This document shows, one piece after another, positions 1 to 5,977 of a stretch of DNA of 6,610 nucleotides. The stretch is from JBJHBP01 sp050485645 (GTDB lineage Bacteria > Pseudomonadota > Gammaproteobacteria > Steroidobacterales > Rariloculaceae). Each line of letters opens with the position of its first letter. The stretch's first letter is position 1. Location of the stretch: NCBI GenBank assembly GCA_050485645.1, contig JBJHBT010000064.1:1-6610 (forward strand), read 5' to 3'. The notes below the pieces were generated by a model. It saw nothing but the letters and a program-made list of their open reading frames with translations, was not told where the DNA came from and searched no databases. Both the position numbers and the translations under genes were made by a program.

Positions 1-291
1 GTCGTCCGCCATGACGGCATAGATCACCGTGCGCGCGATGCCATGGTTCCGGCATTGAGCGTCCAGTTCATCCGGCACGGCTTGGCCTTGAGTGATCAAG
101 GTGAAGTCGTCGCAGAAGACGCATTCATGCCGCTGGATCTGGTCGTCCCGCAGATGGGACTGCGAGGCATGCAGCGGAAGATAGGTCAGCGGGCAGTCGT
201 CATCGTAGGCAATGGCGATCATTCGCTGAATGGAAAGGCCGTTGTAGCCACGGACGAAGGGATTGGAAACAGGATTGGCATTGGGGTTCAT
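1..291 (-). CDS. Unknown small ICE protein, N-terminal 97 residues (cut by window edge)
   Basis: The reading frame starts at an ATG (291-289) and stays open to the left edge, so only the first 97 residues are visible. A GGAGAA Shine-Dalgarno lies about 6 bases upstream of the ATG, which supports this start. I do not recognise the family. Visible features are a hydrophilic N-terminus (MNPNANPVSNPFVRGYNG), the stretch IQRMIAIAYDDDCPLTYLPL at residues 21-40, and cysteines at 33, 57, 60 and 80. The pair C57-x2-C60, in the context HECVFC, could be half of a zinc site, with the partner near C80 or beyond the edge. It is the last visible gene of a leftward series of small genes, 106 bases beyond its upstream neighbour and behind two hairpins, so its expression may be partly separate. 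A role in conjugation or element maintenance is only a guess from context. Confidence 0.7.
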   Translation of the reverse strand, partial: MNPNANPVSNPFVRGYNGLSIQRMIAIAYDDDCPLTYLPLHASQSHLRDDQIQRHECVFCDDFTLITQGQAVPDELDAQCRNHGIARTVIYAVMADD

Positions 292-321
292 GATGGTTCT
301 CCAGTAGAGGAAAGGCGGAGC

Positions 322-341
322 CGATCCCCTGCCGGGGATCG
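322..341. repeat. Hairpin CGATCCCC-tgcc-GGGGATCG
   Basis: A perfect 8-bp inverted repeat (322-329 and 334-341) with a 4-base loop sits 31 bases upstream of the 1-291 gene, in its leader. It is not followed by a T-tract on the minus strand, so it is less like a terminator than the neighbouring hairpin at 367-386. It could be an operator or a leader hairpin. Confidence 0.4.
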
Positions 342-353
342 ACCCCAGAGGGA

Positions 354-386
354 TGAAAGAAACGGTGCCCGTCACGAATGACGGGC
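354..386 (-). terminator. Terminator-like hairpin after the 129-residue gene
   Basis: On the minus strand, 11 bases after the TAA stop of the 398-787 gene, there is a perfect 8-bp stem GCCCGTCA / TGACGGGC (386-379 and 374-367). Its loop is TTCG, a stable tetraloop type. The following bases read ACCGTTTCTTTC, a broken T-rich tail starting about five bases after the stem. The stem is good but the tail is imperfect, so this may be a weak intrinsic terminator or an mRNA-stabilising 3' hairpin. Confidence 0.45.
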
Positions 387-397
387 CGCCGGTGCTG

Positions 398-787
398 TTA
401 CCAGCCGGTGTAGTTGAGGATCAGCGTGGCGATGATCTTGCGTCGCTCCAGGTCCAGGCCGCCCAGATCGGCCAGACCGTGGACGCCAACGCGCTTGAGC
501 AGCGCACCGCCGTCCTTGGAGTTGTAGAAGCTCACCATCGCGGCGAGAAAGACCCTTTCGCCGGAACTCATGGCGCCGATGGTCTTCCTGATGACAGCGA
601 CGTTCGGGCACAAGTCCCACTTGTCCTCTGCCAGGTCCAGACATTCCTGCGTACCGTTGAACAGGTCGGGGCCGACCAGTTCGACGCCGCGCTTCCAGGC
701 GTGGAAAAAGGCGTCGGGGGCTTTCGAGAAGTGCAGATCGTTGCGCGCGATCTCGTCAAAGATCGCCTGCTGGCTCATCGGATTCAT
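398..787 (-). CDS. Unknown 129-residue ICE-associated protein
   Basis: A complete frame from ATG (787) to TAA (398-400). An AGGAGA Shine-Dalgarno lies 8 bases upstream of the first ATG. The alternative in-frame ATG three codons on (MNPM) is too far from it, so the first is chosen. I cannot assign a family. The protein is soluble-looking with no signal peptide or membrane span. Aromatic and acidic residues dominate its first half (SKAPDAFFHAWKRGVELVGP at residues 21-40), and a moderately hydrophobic stretch with GERVFLAAMVSFYN lies in the second half. The composition suggests a compact helical fold. It follows the 821-1054 gene after 33 bases, so the two are probably co-transcribed, and a terminator-like hairpin follows it. 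Codon use and G+C match the ICE core genes. A function in element maintenance or transfer is plausible but not shown. Confidence 0.8.
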   Translation of the reverse strand: MNPMSQQAIFDEIARNDLHFSKAPDAFFHAWKRGVELVGPDLFNGTQECLDLAEDKWDLCPNVAVIRKTIGAMSSGERVFLAAMVSFYNSKDGGALLKRVGVHGLADLGGLDLERRKIIATLILNYTGW

Positions 788-820
788 GACGAGGTTCTCC
801 TGATGACAGATGGATGGGGA

Positions 821-1054
821 TCACGGGTACTGGCGCTGCGTCCATGCGCCGGTTTCCAGGGCATGGCGAGCGGCCTCGTGGCTCGGGAAATACTCGACGG
901 ACTCGCGGGAGACGGGGCCGTCGTCGTCGAAGGTGCCGATGTAGTGCCCGGTGGCACTGCGCAGCACCTGCAAGGGCAGGCTTTTGCCCACATACGCCAG
1001 CGCCAGCAGACCCGAAGGGCCTGTGGGCTTGAGTGCGACAGGATCGAAGGACAT
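821..1054 (-). CDS. Unknown 77-residue ICE-associated protein
   Basis: A complete frame from ATG (1054) to TGA (821-823), with AGGAG about 6 bases upstream of the ATG. The protein starts MSFDPVALKPTGPSGLLALA. It contains a compact region with GHYIGTFDDDGPVSRESVEYF (about residues 36-56, ending in an aromatic) and finishes with ALETGAWTQRQYP. The pattern of a short beta-rich segment (LPLQVLRSATGHYIG), an acidic turn and a closing helix (SHEAARHALETG) resembles small single-domain proteins in which a residue-level repeat binds a partner, but I know no family name for it. There is no signal peptide or membrane span. It is the first gene after the 800-base non-coding stretch and is followed after 33 bases by the 129-residue gene, as in an operon. 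Its promoter would lie within 1055-1260, where I see a palindrome at 1087-1101 but no clear sigma-70 boxes. Confidence 0.78.
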   Translation of the reverse strand: MSFDPVALKPTGPSGLLALAYVGKSLPLQVLRSATGHYIGTFDDDGPVSRESVEYFPSHEAARHALETGAWTQRQYP

Positions 1055-1086
1055 GGTGCTCTCCTATGAAGGGATGGGAAGCGCCG

Positions 1087-1101
1087 CATCCCGACGGGAT
1101 G
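1087..1101. repeat. Palindrome CATCCCG-a-CGGGATG
   Basis: A perfect 7+1+7 inverted repeat 33 bases upstream of the 77-residue gene. Its short centre makes a DNA operator more likely than an RNA hairpin. Its position ahead of the first gene of the small cluster fits a regulatory site, but no cognate regulator is visible in the window. Confidence 0.3.
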
Positions 1102-1208
1102 AAGCGGATTCCCGTGGGGTGGAACGAAGCATCGTCGCCAGGACATGGCGATCGTCCGCAGGAGCGATGCGAAGCGGACTGGATCGGTCAACGCGGAAGA
1201 ACCGCGCC

Positions 1209-1231
1209 GCAGCTTTGAAGACCGAAGCTGC
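1209..1231. repeat. Hairpin GCAGCTT / AAGCTGC
   Basis: A perfect 7-bp inverted repeat (1209-1215 and 1225-1231) with a 9-base loop inside the non-coding stretch. No T-tract follows on either strand. It is listed as one of several stem-loops clustered here. Confidence 0.3.
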
Positions 1232-1378
1232 CTGGGCATGGTGCTGACGGAGGTCAGCGCGCATGGGGTGTAGGTTCGGAGGCTTGGCCTGCATTGGCGA
1301 GCCGAAATCCGCTCGCGGTGATCGCCCGATTGCTTGCCGAGCGTGGTGCGTCGGCGCAGCGAAAGCTGGCGTGAAGGG

Positions 1379-1407
1379 AAAAGCAGCCGAAGGCGCGAGC
1401 CTTCGGC
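1379..1407 (-). terminator. Terminator-like hairpin downstream of topB
   Basis: A perfect 9-bp stem GCCGAAGGC / GCCTTCGGC (1407-1399 and 1394-1386) with a 4-base loop. On the minus strand the stem is followed by TGCTTTTCCC, a short T-run. A strong GC stem plus a T-run in the direction of topB transcription fits an intrinsic terminator about 450 bases after the topB stop. That distance would leave a long 3' untranslated region or a separate small RNA. Read on the plus strand the loop is GCGA, a GNRA tetraloop, but no T-run follows there. Confidence 0.45.
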
Positions 1408-1586
1408 GGGGAGGAATCACCACCCGTGGGCTGTTGCAGGGCGTGGCCGTCGTCAAAGCCTGCCGCTGGTCCAGCAATCTCACCCGACCCGTTTCGTGGC
1501 TGGGGTCGGAAACCTCTGGCACACATCCGCGCACAAAGGGAACCCGTTGTTTCGCCGGCGGGCACCGGCACCGAGTACCGTGGACC

Positions 1587-1649
1587 CGAGGGGTCTCCTG
1601 ACGATTCGCGCAGCGCCGGAGGGCCGGCAAGTCGTCAGGAGACCCCTCG
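1587..1649. repeat. 18+18 bp perfect inverted repeat with nested inner stem
   Basis: The arms are CGAGGGGTCTCCTGACGA (1587-1604) and its exact reverse complement (1632-1649), separated by 27 bases. Inside the spacer is a second stem GCCGG-aggg-CCGGC (1615-1628). The whole can fold as a long two-tier hairpin or a cruciform. It lies in non-coding DNA, so codon constraint does not explain it. I see no target-site duplication flanking it, so a miniature transposon is not supported. Candidates are a structured RNA, a relaxase or accessory-protein site, or a binding site for a regulator. Confidence 0.8.
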
Positions 1650-1677
1650 CGATCAACGGAAGGAACACCGATCAATG

Positions 1678-1698
1678 GAATGGCGGCGAGCGCCATTC
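1678..1698. repeat. Hairpin GAATGGCG-gcgag-CGCCATTC
   Basis: A perfect 8-bp inverted repeat with a 5-base loop, 28 bases to the right of the long inverted repeat at 1587-1649. The direct repeats GATCAACGGA and GATCAATGGA lie between them, the second overlapping the first two bases of this stem. The close packing suggests that these elements form one composite site. Confidence 0.5.
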
Positions 1699-1854
1699 GT
1701 GGAGAAACGACCTTCTCGTCCCGTGGCCTGTATCGGCCAGGCGGAACGCGCACACCGTTGCAGAAGGAGACGCGCGCTGGGGAGTCCCACGGGGCGCGGG
1801 ACGGTTTGCCTCGCCGTCAGTGAAATCCCGGCGCGGCAGAGGTGTTCATTGGCA

Positions 1855-3870
1855 TCAGGATGCCTTGGGCGCAGCGCGCCGCTGGCGCGAAGCCCTGCGC
1901 CTGCCCGTCGAGGATTCGGCCGGCAGCGTGCCCTTGCAGTCGGGATAGCGGCTGCACGACCAGAAGGCACCGTTCTTGCCGTTGCGCTGGCGCGTCGCCG
2001 CACCGCATACCGGGCAGGCCGGCCCTTCGGGCAGCTTGATCGACAGGACGGTGCCTCGATATTGCTGAACCAACTGCGCGACCCAGGCCGATTGCTTGTT
2101 GATGAAGGTGTCCAGCGTCATCTGGCCGGCCTCGATCATGTCCAGCGCCTGTTCCCAGATCGCCGTCGTGCCGGGATCGGTGATCGCCGCCGGCACCGCG
2201 TCGATGAGTGTGAAGGCAGCATCCGACGCGCGGATGGCGCGACCCTTCTTCACCAGATAGCCGCGAGCCAACAGGCCGTTGATGATGCCGGCGCGCGTGG
2301 CTTCGGTGCCGATGCCCGTCGTCTCCTTCAGCTTCTGCTTCAGCCGTGGATCGGTGACCAGCTTGGCGACACCCTTCATCGCCTTGATCAATTCGCCCTG
2401 GGTGTAAGGCTTGGGGGGCAGCGTCTTCAGTGCCTTCAGTTCGACCTGCTGGACACCGCAGCGCGCTCCGGTGTCCAGCGGCGGCAGGATCTGGCTGCGC
2501 TGGGCCGGCTCGTCGTCCGCCGCATCCTGCCCCTTGCCGGGGAGCGCCAGGTGCCAGCCAGGCACGATCACCCGTTTGCCGACGGCCTGTAACGATTGCC
2601 CTGCACAGTCGAGCATCACCAGTGTGCGGTCGAATTCGTGATGCGGCAGGAACTGCGCCAGGTAGTGCGCCCGGATCAGCGCGTATACCGCCAGCTCCTT
2701 CTCCGACATGGCCGAGAGGTTCGCAGGCTCCAGCGTGGGAATGATGCCGTGGTGCGCCGTTATCTTGCTGTCGTTCCAGACGCGCGAGCGCTGTGTCCTG
2801 TCGAGCCGGTCGATCAACGGGCGTAGGCCGGGATCGGTGGCGAGCAGCGCGTCGAGCACGGTCGGCACTTCGGCCAGCATGCTCTCGGGCAGGTAGCCGG
2901 AGTCACTGCGCGGATAAGTCGTCGCCTTGTGCGTTTCGTACAAGGACTGCGCGATGTCCAGCGTCTCCTGTACGTCCAGCCCGAGTTGCCGCGAACACAC
3001 TTCCTGCAAGGTGCCGAGGTCGAACGGCAGCGGTGCGGCTTCGCGCACACGCTCGGTTTCCACCGACAGCACCTTCGATTCACGACCCGCACGGATGCGG
3101 TCGGCAGCCTGCTGCGCCACTGGCTGCTGCAGGCAGCGACCGGCTGCATCCGTGGTGCCGTCGGGCGGCATCCAGCTTGCCGCGAAGGACTGGCCCGCGT
3201 GGGACAGCGTGACGTCGATGGTCCAATACGGTACGGAGACGAAGCGTGCGATCTCGCGGTCGCGGTCCACCACCAGTTTCAGTGTCGGTGTCTGTACGCG
3301 ACCGACCGACAGCACGCCCTGATACCCAGACCGCCGACCCAGCACCGTGAACAGGCGGCTCAGGTTCATGCCGATCAGCCAATCCGCGCGCGAACGGGCC
3401 AGTGCGGAAAAATACAGTGGCAGCGTTTCGCCACCCGGCTTGAGTTGAGTCAGCGCCTTGCGGATCGACGCATCGTTGAGCGCCGACAGCCACAGCCTCT
3501 GGATCGGGCCACGGTAGCCGCACAGATCGATGATCTCGCGCGCGATCATTTCGCCTTCGCGGTCGGCGTCGGTGGCGATCACCAGCTCGCCGGCCTGGGC
3601 GACGAACTGCTTCACGATCTTGAACTGCGCGGCGGTCTTGGCCTTGACCTCGATGCGCCAGCGCTCTGGAAGAATAGGCAACTGCTCGATGGACCACTGC
3701 TTGTACTGCTCGCCGTAGGTTTCCGGCGGTGCCGCCTCGACAAGATGGCCGATGCACCATGTCACCGTGATACCCGAACCGCTGTAGCAGCCGTTGCCGC
3801 GCTGCCGGGCGCCCAACACCCTGGCGATGTCCTTGCCTTGCGAAGGCTTTTCGCACAGAAACACGCGCAT
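1855..3870 (-). CDS. topB: DNA topoisomerase III, type IA (ICE-borne)
   Basis: This enzyme cuts one DNA strand, passes another through the break and reseals it. In conjugative elements it is thought to resolve linked or single-stranded intermediates during transfer or replication. The 671-residue length is close to E. coli TopB (about 650). The N-terminal TOPRIM domain has FLCEKPS with E7 and the DxDxE metal site in ATDADREGE (D101, D103, E105). Core motifs SVGRVQTPTL (188-197) and the active site TTYPRSDSGYLP follow, with the predicted catalytic tyrosine at 319 and R321 beside it. AHHGIIPT lies at 372-379. The C-terminus carries a four-cysteine zinc ribbon (C619, C622, C639, C645) and a basic tail. 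The start is supported by a strong AGGAGG four bases before the ATG. In related ICEs as I recall them it lies close to ssb; here a two-gene cassette separates them. No frameshift or lost catalytic residue is seen. Confidence 0.97.
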   Translation of the reverse strand: MRVFLCEKPSQGKDIARVLGARQRGNGCYSGSGITVTWCIGHLVEAAPPETYGEQYKQWSIEQLPILPERWRIEVKAKTAAQFKIVKQFVAQAGELVIATDADREGEMIAREIIDLCGYRGPIQRLWLSALNDASIRKALTQLKPGGETLPLYFSALARSRADWLIGMNLSRLFTVLGRRSGYQGVLSVGRVQTPTLKLVVDRDREIARFVSVPYWTIDVTLSHAGQSFAASWMPPDGTTDAAGRCLQQPVAQQAADRIRAGRESKVLSVETERVREAAPLPFDLGTLQEVCSRQLGLDVQETLDIAQSLYETHKATTYPRSDSGYLPESMLAEVPTVLDALLATDPGLRPLIDRLDRTQRSRVWNDSKITAHHGIIPTLEPANLSAMSEKELAVYALIRAHYLAQFLPHHEFDRTLVMLDCAGQSLQAVGKRVIVPGWHLALPGKGQDAADDEPAQRSQILPPLDTGARCGVQQVELKALKTLPPKPYTQGELIKAMKGVAKLVTDPRLKQKLKETTGIGTEATRAGIINGLLARGYLVKKGRAIRASDAAFTLIDAVPAAITDPGTTAIWEQALDMIEAGQMTLDTFINKQSAWVAQLVQQYRGTVLSIKLPEGPACPVCGAATRQRNGKNGAFWSCSRYPDCKGTLPAESSTGRRRASRQRRAAPKAS

Positions 3871-3889
3871 GAAGCCTCCTGAGTGTGCG

Positions 3890-3912
3890 TGACGGTCATC
3901 GAATGATCGTCA
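3890..3912. promoter_or_regulatory. Imperfect palindrome just upstream of the topB ribosome binding site
   Basis: TGACGGTCAT-cga-ATGATCGTCA: 10-bp arms (3890-3899 and 3903-3912) with one mismatch and a 3-base centre. It ends 9 bases before the AGGAGG of topB (3880-3875). It could be an operator or a leader hairpin that affects topB translation. As mRNA on the minus strand the mismatch is A-C, so the hairpin would be slightly weakened. No clear -35/-10 pair is visible in the 137-base gap. Confidence 0.35.
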
Positions 3913-4007
3913 GCATCCCAGAGGGCAATGAATGCGGCAGCAAACAACGCGACAGCAGCAGACACCAACTTGTGCGGGTTCAGGATGCGGTGTTTGGCTT
4001 TGCAGGT

Positions 4008-5033
4008 CTATGGGACCGGGCGCAGACCCTGCTGATCAGCGTGAATCCAGCAACCGGGACTCTCGCTGTCGAAAAACTCCACCTCAACGTGCCACCCCAA
4101 GGTATCGCGGATCGTCTGGAAGACCCTGTTGCAATAGGCCTGATCCCCTCGGAACACCGACACCGCCACACGATTGATCCCTGTTCCACTCATCCGTTGC
4201 AAGAGATGGAGATCTTGTTCGGAGAATCCCCAGCCGTAAACAACGAGAGTGTTCCGCGGTGACTTCAGAACTTCTCTGTAGACCGTGGAGAGGTAGTAGC
4301 TGTTCTGGATGGATGTGACTTTTTGCTGCCACGTTCCTTCGCTCACGAACAACGGAACAACGCTTTCACTCTGCCAGAGCTGAAGTATCGCTTCGAGAAG
4401 ACCAGCGTCCCTGTTGTGTATCTTCAGTTCTTGCTCGACCAAATTCCTGCACAGTACAAGACTGCCATGGGCATGGAACACCAGTGTGGTCGAGCGCTCC
4501 CTGCCGATCGGCTGCCTGAACCGCTGCCAGTCGTCGGAGAAGACGCCGCCTCCTATGAAGCAATCCTTGAATGCATGCTGATCCTCGATCTCCAGGCCAT
4601 AGGTCATGACCCAGTACACCACCAAGTCATAGTTGAGTGAGATGACAGTGCTGAAGCGTTTCAGGAATTGATAGATGCTCGGCAGGTGCGCGCTGACCTG
4701 ATCGTATTCCGGGTGAATGTTGCGGACTGTCTGAATGAGGCAGTCTCTGAGACTCACGTAGGCGGCATGGGTTCGGTGGTCCGGGATTTGCAACGACCGA
4801 TTGACGTTCGACGCCTGCCATACGATCCGAAGAACCAACTCGAAATCGTTGGTCTGAAAGAACTGGAACAGTCGTTGGGCGTCGTCGGGAAGGAAGCGCT
4901 GTTCAACGGCATGCCTGAGCAGTGATCCATAGGAGAAGCTCGGGCTGACGGCAATGCTGGCGCCGTTGCCGAGCAGGATCGTGCATCCGTAGCTTCTGGA
5001 GATTTCTTCCCAAGGTCTGATTTCAAACGGCAT
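4008..5033 (-). CDS. DUF4917-family protein with SIR2-like motifs (candidate defence effector)
   Basis: The 341-residue protein matches my recollection of the DUF4917 family and carries the signature order of SIR2-like NAD-binding folds. These are TILLGNGASIA (18-28, glycine-rich nucleotide loop), STVISLNYDLV (128-138, compare TxNxD), VFHAHGSL (185-192, compare the catalytic HG of sirtuins), EGTWQQKV (232-239), and LVVYGWGFSEQDLHLL (263-278, compare the GYSFxDxxL motif of SIR2-like defence proteins). Predicted key residues are N134, D136 and H189. By analogy with SIR2-like defence proteins such as ThsA it may degrade NAD+, but this is inference. It has no signal peptide or membrane span. AAGGGA precedes the ATG by about 7 bases. 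It follows the Abi-like gene after 33 bases, so the two form a likely operon. Sampled G+C (about 51%) is far below that of topB, which suggests recent acquisition. Its stop is TAG. Confidence 0.85.
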   Translation of the reverse strand: MPFEIRPWEEISRSYGCTILLGNGASIAVSPSFSYGSLLRHAVEQRFLPDDAQRLFQFFQTNDFELVLRIVWQASNVNRSLQIPDHRTHAAYVSLRDCLIQTVRNIHPEYDQVSAHLPSIYQFLKRFSTVISLNYDLVVYWVMTYGLEIEDQHAFKDCFIGGGVFSDDWQRFRQPIGRERSTTLVFHAHGSLVLCRNLVEQELKIHNRDAGLLEAILQLWQSESVVPLFVSEGTWQQKVTSIQNSYYLSTVYREVLKSPRNTLVVYGWGFSEQDLHLLQRMSGTGINRVAVSVFRGDQAYCNRVFQTIRDTLGWHVEVEFFDSESPGCWIHADQQGLRPVP

Positions 5034-5066
5034 CTCGTTTTCCCTTGCGCATCGAAGTCAGTGAGT

Positions 5067-5849
5067 TCAAGGCCGGTGGCTTCGCGCGAGATGGTTCTTG
5101 AGCAGGAACCAGCACATATTGAGCGCGAAGGAGCGACCAAGCCGCGTCATCTGGTCTTCCGGGATGCCAACCGGGCGATGGGCGCCAGGGCTCAGAAAAC
5201 CGAACACGCCAGCCAGCCCCTTTTCCTCTTCGACCGTGATCTCGCCGCTGCTGCGCAGGAACGAAAGTACCTCGCCCCATTTTGACGGGTTGTAGGTGGT
5301 GGGACTCTGCTGCAGCGAAGCGACATGGGCGGCCACGTCAACGGCCAGGGTTTCCAGCGCCACTCGGGCGTTGACGAGCGATGCGTTGTAGTCGGGCGGC
5401 GTCGCCCGGAATGCCTCGGCCGAGTCGTTGATCTTGACGATGATGTCCTGCGCGCGGGGGGCGCCGGAGTTCTGCAATGCCGTAACCAGGTCATCTTCCA
5501 AGGGCGCGGCATCGGCAATCGACGGATCGGTCTGGACCAGTTTCTTTTCCTGGATGATGTAGCCGTCCAGCAGCAGGCACTGCGCCAGGTCGTGCATGCG
5601 CTCGTCAAACCGATACTTCGGATTGACTCTGGCCCGAAGATCGCCTGTGGTTGCAACCACCTCGGACAGCGCCAGCATGAGCGTGCGGTCATCAAGTCCG
5701 CGCAGTGTGTTTAGTAGGTCGTACAGCAGTTGCCCCCTCGACAGCGACAGGTGCTGAACGCCGTACTTGCCCAATATCACGGCACACACGGCGGGCTCCT
5801 GCAGTTCAAGGAATTGAGCTAGTGAATAACGAGTCCTGACTCCGATCAT
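5067..5849 (-). CDS. Abortive-infection / HEPN-like protein (first gene of cassette)
   Basis: A 260-residue, mostly helical protein. The N-terminal part (about 1-110) contains FDERMHDLAQCLLLDGYIIQ (81-100), which resembles N-terminal regions of AbiJ-like proteins. The C-terminal part (about 155-255) reads VNARVALETLAVDVAAHVA, then WGEVLSFLRSSGEIT, then FGFLSPGAHRPVG and a closing hydrophobic helix. This resembles the abortive-infection C-terminal (Abi_C) or HEPN-type helical domain. The usual HEPN RNase motif R-x4-6-H is not visible before H224, so RNase activity should not be assumed. No signal peptide or membrane segment is seen. The ATG is the first start after an in-frame TAG 18 bases upstream; its ribosome binding site is weak (GAG about 9 bases upstream). 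It is followed after 33 bases by the SIR2-like gene. As sensor, partner or effector, its exact role is unknown. Confidence 0.75.
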   Translation of the reverse strand: MIGVRTRYSLAQFLELQEPAVCAVILGKYGVQHLSLSRGQLLYDLLNTLRGLDDRTLMLALSEVVATTGDLRARVNPKYRFDERMHDLAQCLLLDGYIIQEKKLVQTDPSIADAAPLEDDLVTALQNSGAPRAQDIIVKINDSAEAFRATPPDYNASLVNARVALETLAVDVAAHVASLQQSPTTYNPSKWGEVLSFLRSSGEITVEEEKGLAGVFGFLSPGAHRPVGIPEDQMTRLGRSFALNMCWFLLKNHLARSHRP

Positions 5850-5872
5850 GCTGCTTATCTCGTTCTAGGAAG

Positions 5873-5892
5873 ATGGCTTAGGGGCAAGCCAT
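5873..5892. repeat. Leader hairpin ATGGCTT-aggggc-AAGCCAT
   Basis: A perfect 7-bp inverted repeat with a 6-base loop, 23 bases upstream of the Abi-like start codon and downstream of the putative -10 box. It would therefore lie in the mRNA leader of the cassette. It could affect translation or be an operator. Confidence 0.35.
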
Positions 5893-5915
5893 TTCACAGA
5901 TTGGAAAAACAACAA

Positions 5916-5944
5916 GTTATAGATCGAAGTAGTGCTCAAGTCCA
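5916..5944 (-). promoter_or_regulatory. Putative sigma-70 promoter of the Abi/SIR2-like cassette
   Basis: On the minus strand, TGGACT (5944-5939, four of six matches to the -35 consensus) is separated by 17 bases from TATAAC (5921-5916, five of six matches to the -10 consensus). The surrounding 5881-5940 is only about 42% G+C, unusually AT-rich for this window. The -10 box lies about 67 bases upstream of the Abi-like ATG. This would allow the cassette to be transcribed independently of ssb. It is predicted by eye only. Confidence 0.4.
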
Positions 5945-5966
5945 TGACGATTGGCCCTCCATGGAC
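5940..5966. repeat. Inverted repeat GTCCATG ... CATGGAC over the putative promoter
   Basis: Perfect 7-bp arms (5940-5946 and 5960-5966) with a 13-base spacer. The left arm overlaps the putative -35 box. The half-sites are 20 bp apart centre to centre, about two helical turns, as expected for a dimeric regulator. No regulator gene is visible nearby. Confidence 0.35.
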
Positions 5967-5977
5967 GTCAATGGCGC

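Larger units (their letters stand above)
1055..1854. other. 800-base stretch without a convincing gene, rich in stem-loops
   Basis: Frames on both strands stay open here, but their translations are rich in Arg, Pro, Ser and Ala, shift between frames without recognisable domains, and start without good ribosome binding sites. This is typical of open frames in GC-rich DNA. By contrast, many inverted repeats are visible: 1087-1101, 1154-1179, 1209-1231, 1243-1258, 1386-1407, 1587-1649, 1678-1698 and 1724-1739. There is also a near-perfect direct repeat of GATCAACGGA / GATCAATGGA (1651-1660 and 1670-1679). The stretch separates topB from the small-gene cluster and may hold the 3' untranslated region of topB, a promoter for the leftward genes, a structured RNA, or a transfer-related site. 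I cannot choose between these from sequence alone. Confidence 0.5.

Noticed and set aside
353..1069. Plus-strand open frame of 238 residues opposite the two small genes
   Set aside because: It is antisense to two minus-strand genes that have good ribosome binding sites, and its translation shows no motifs.
1587..1649. Miniature inverted-repeat transposon
   Set aside because: The terminal repeats are perfect, but no target-site duplication is visible in the flanks and there is no second copy in the window.
1064..1753. Minus-strand open frame of 229 residues in the 800-base gap
   Set aside because: It overlaps the long inverted repeat and several hairpins, is Arg/Pro/Ser-rich, lacks a Shine-Dalgarno, and shows no domain. 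I keep it as a low possibility only; codon-substitution analysis of homologues would decide.
1426..2592. Plus-strand open frame of 388 residues spanning the non-coding stretch and the end of topB
   Set aside because: More than half is antisense to topB. The rest is Arg/Pro/Ala-rich without motifs and has no convincing ribosome binding site.
2929..3882. Long plus-strand open frame (317 residues) opposite topB
   Set aside because: It lies wholly antisense to a topoisomerase gene with all catalytic motifs. Long antisense frames are expected in GC-rich coding DNA, and its translation shows no recognisable domain.
3762..3968. Short hydrophobic frame upstream of and overlapping topB, in frame with the DUF4917 gene after its TAG stop
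   Set aside because: It begins with a TTG without a ribosome binding site and runs into topB out of frame. The hydrophobic stretch (LVSAAVALFAAAFIALW) could be a remnant of an older small gene or a read-through tail, but nothing supports expression.
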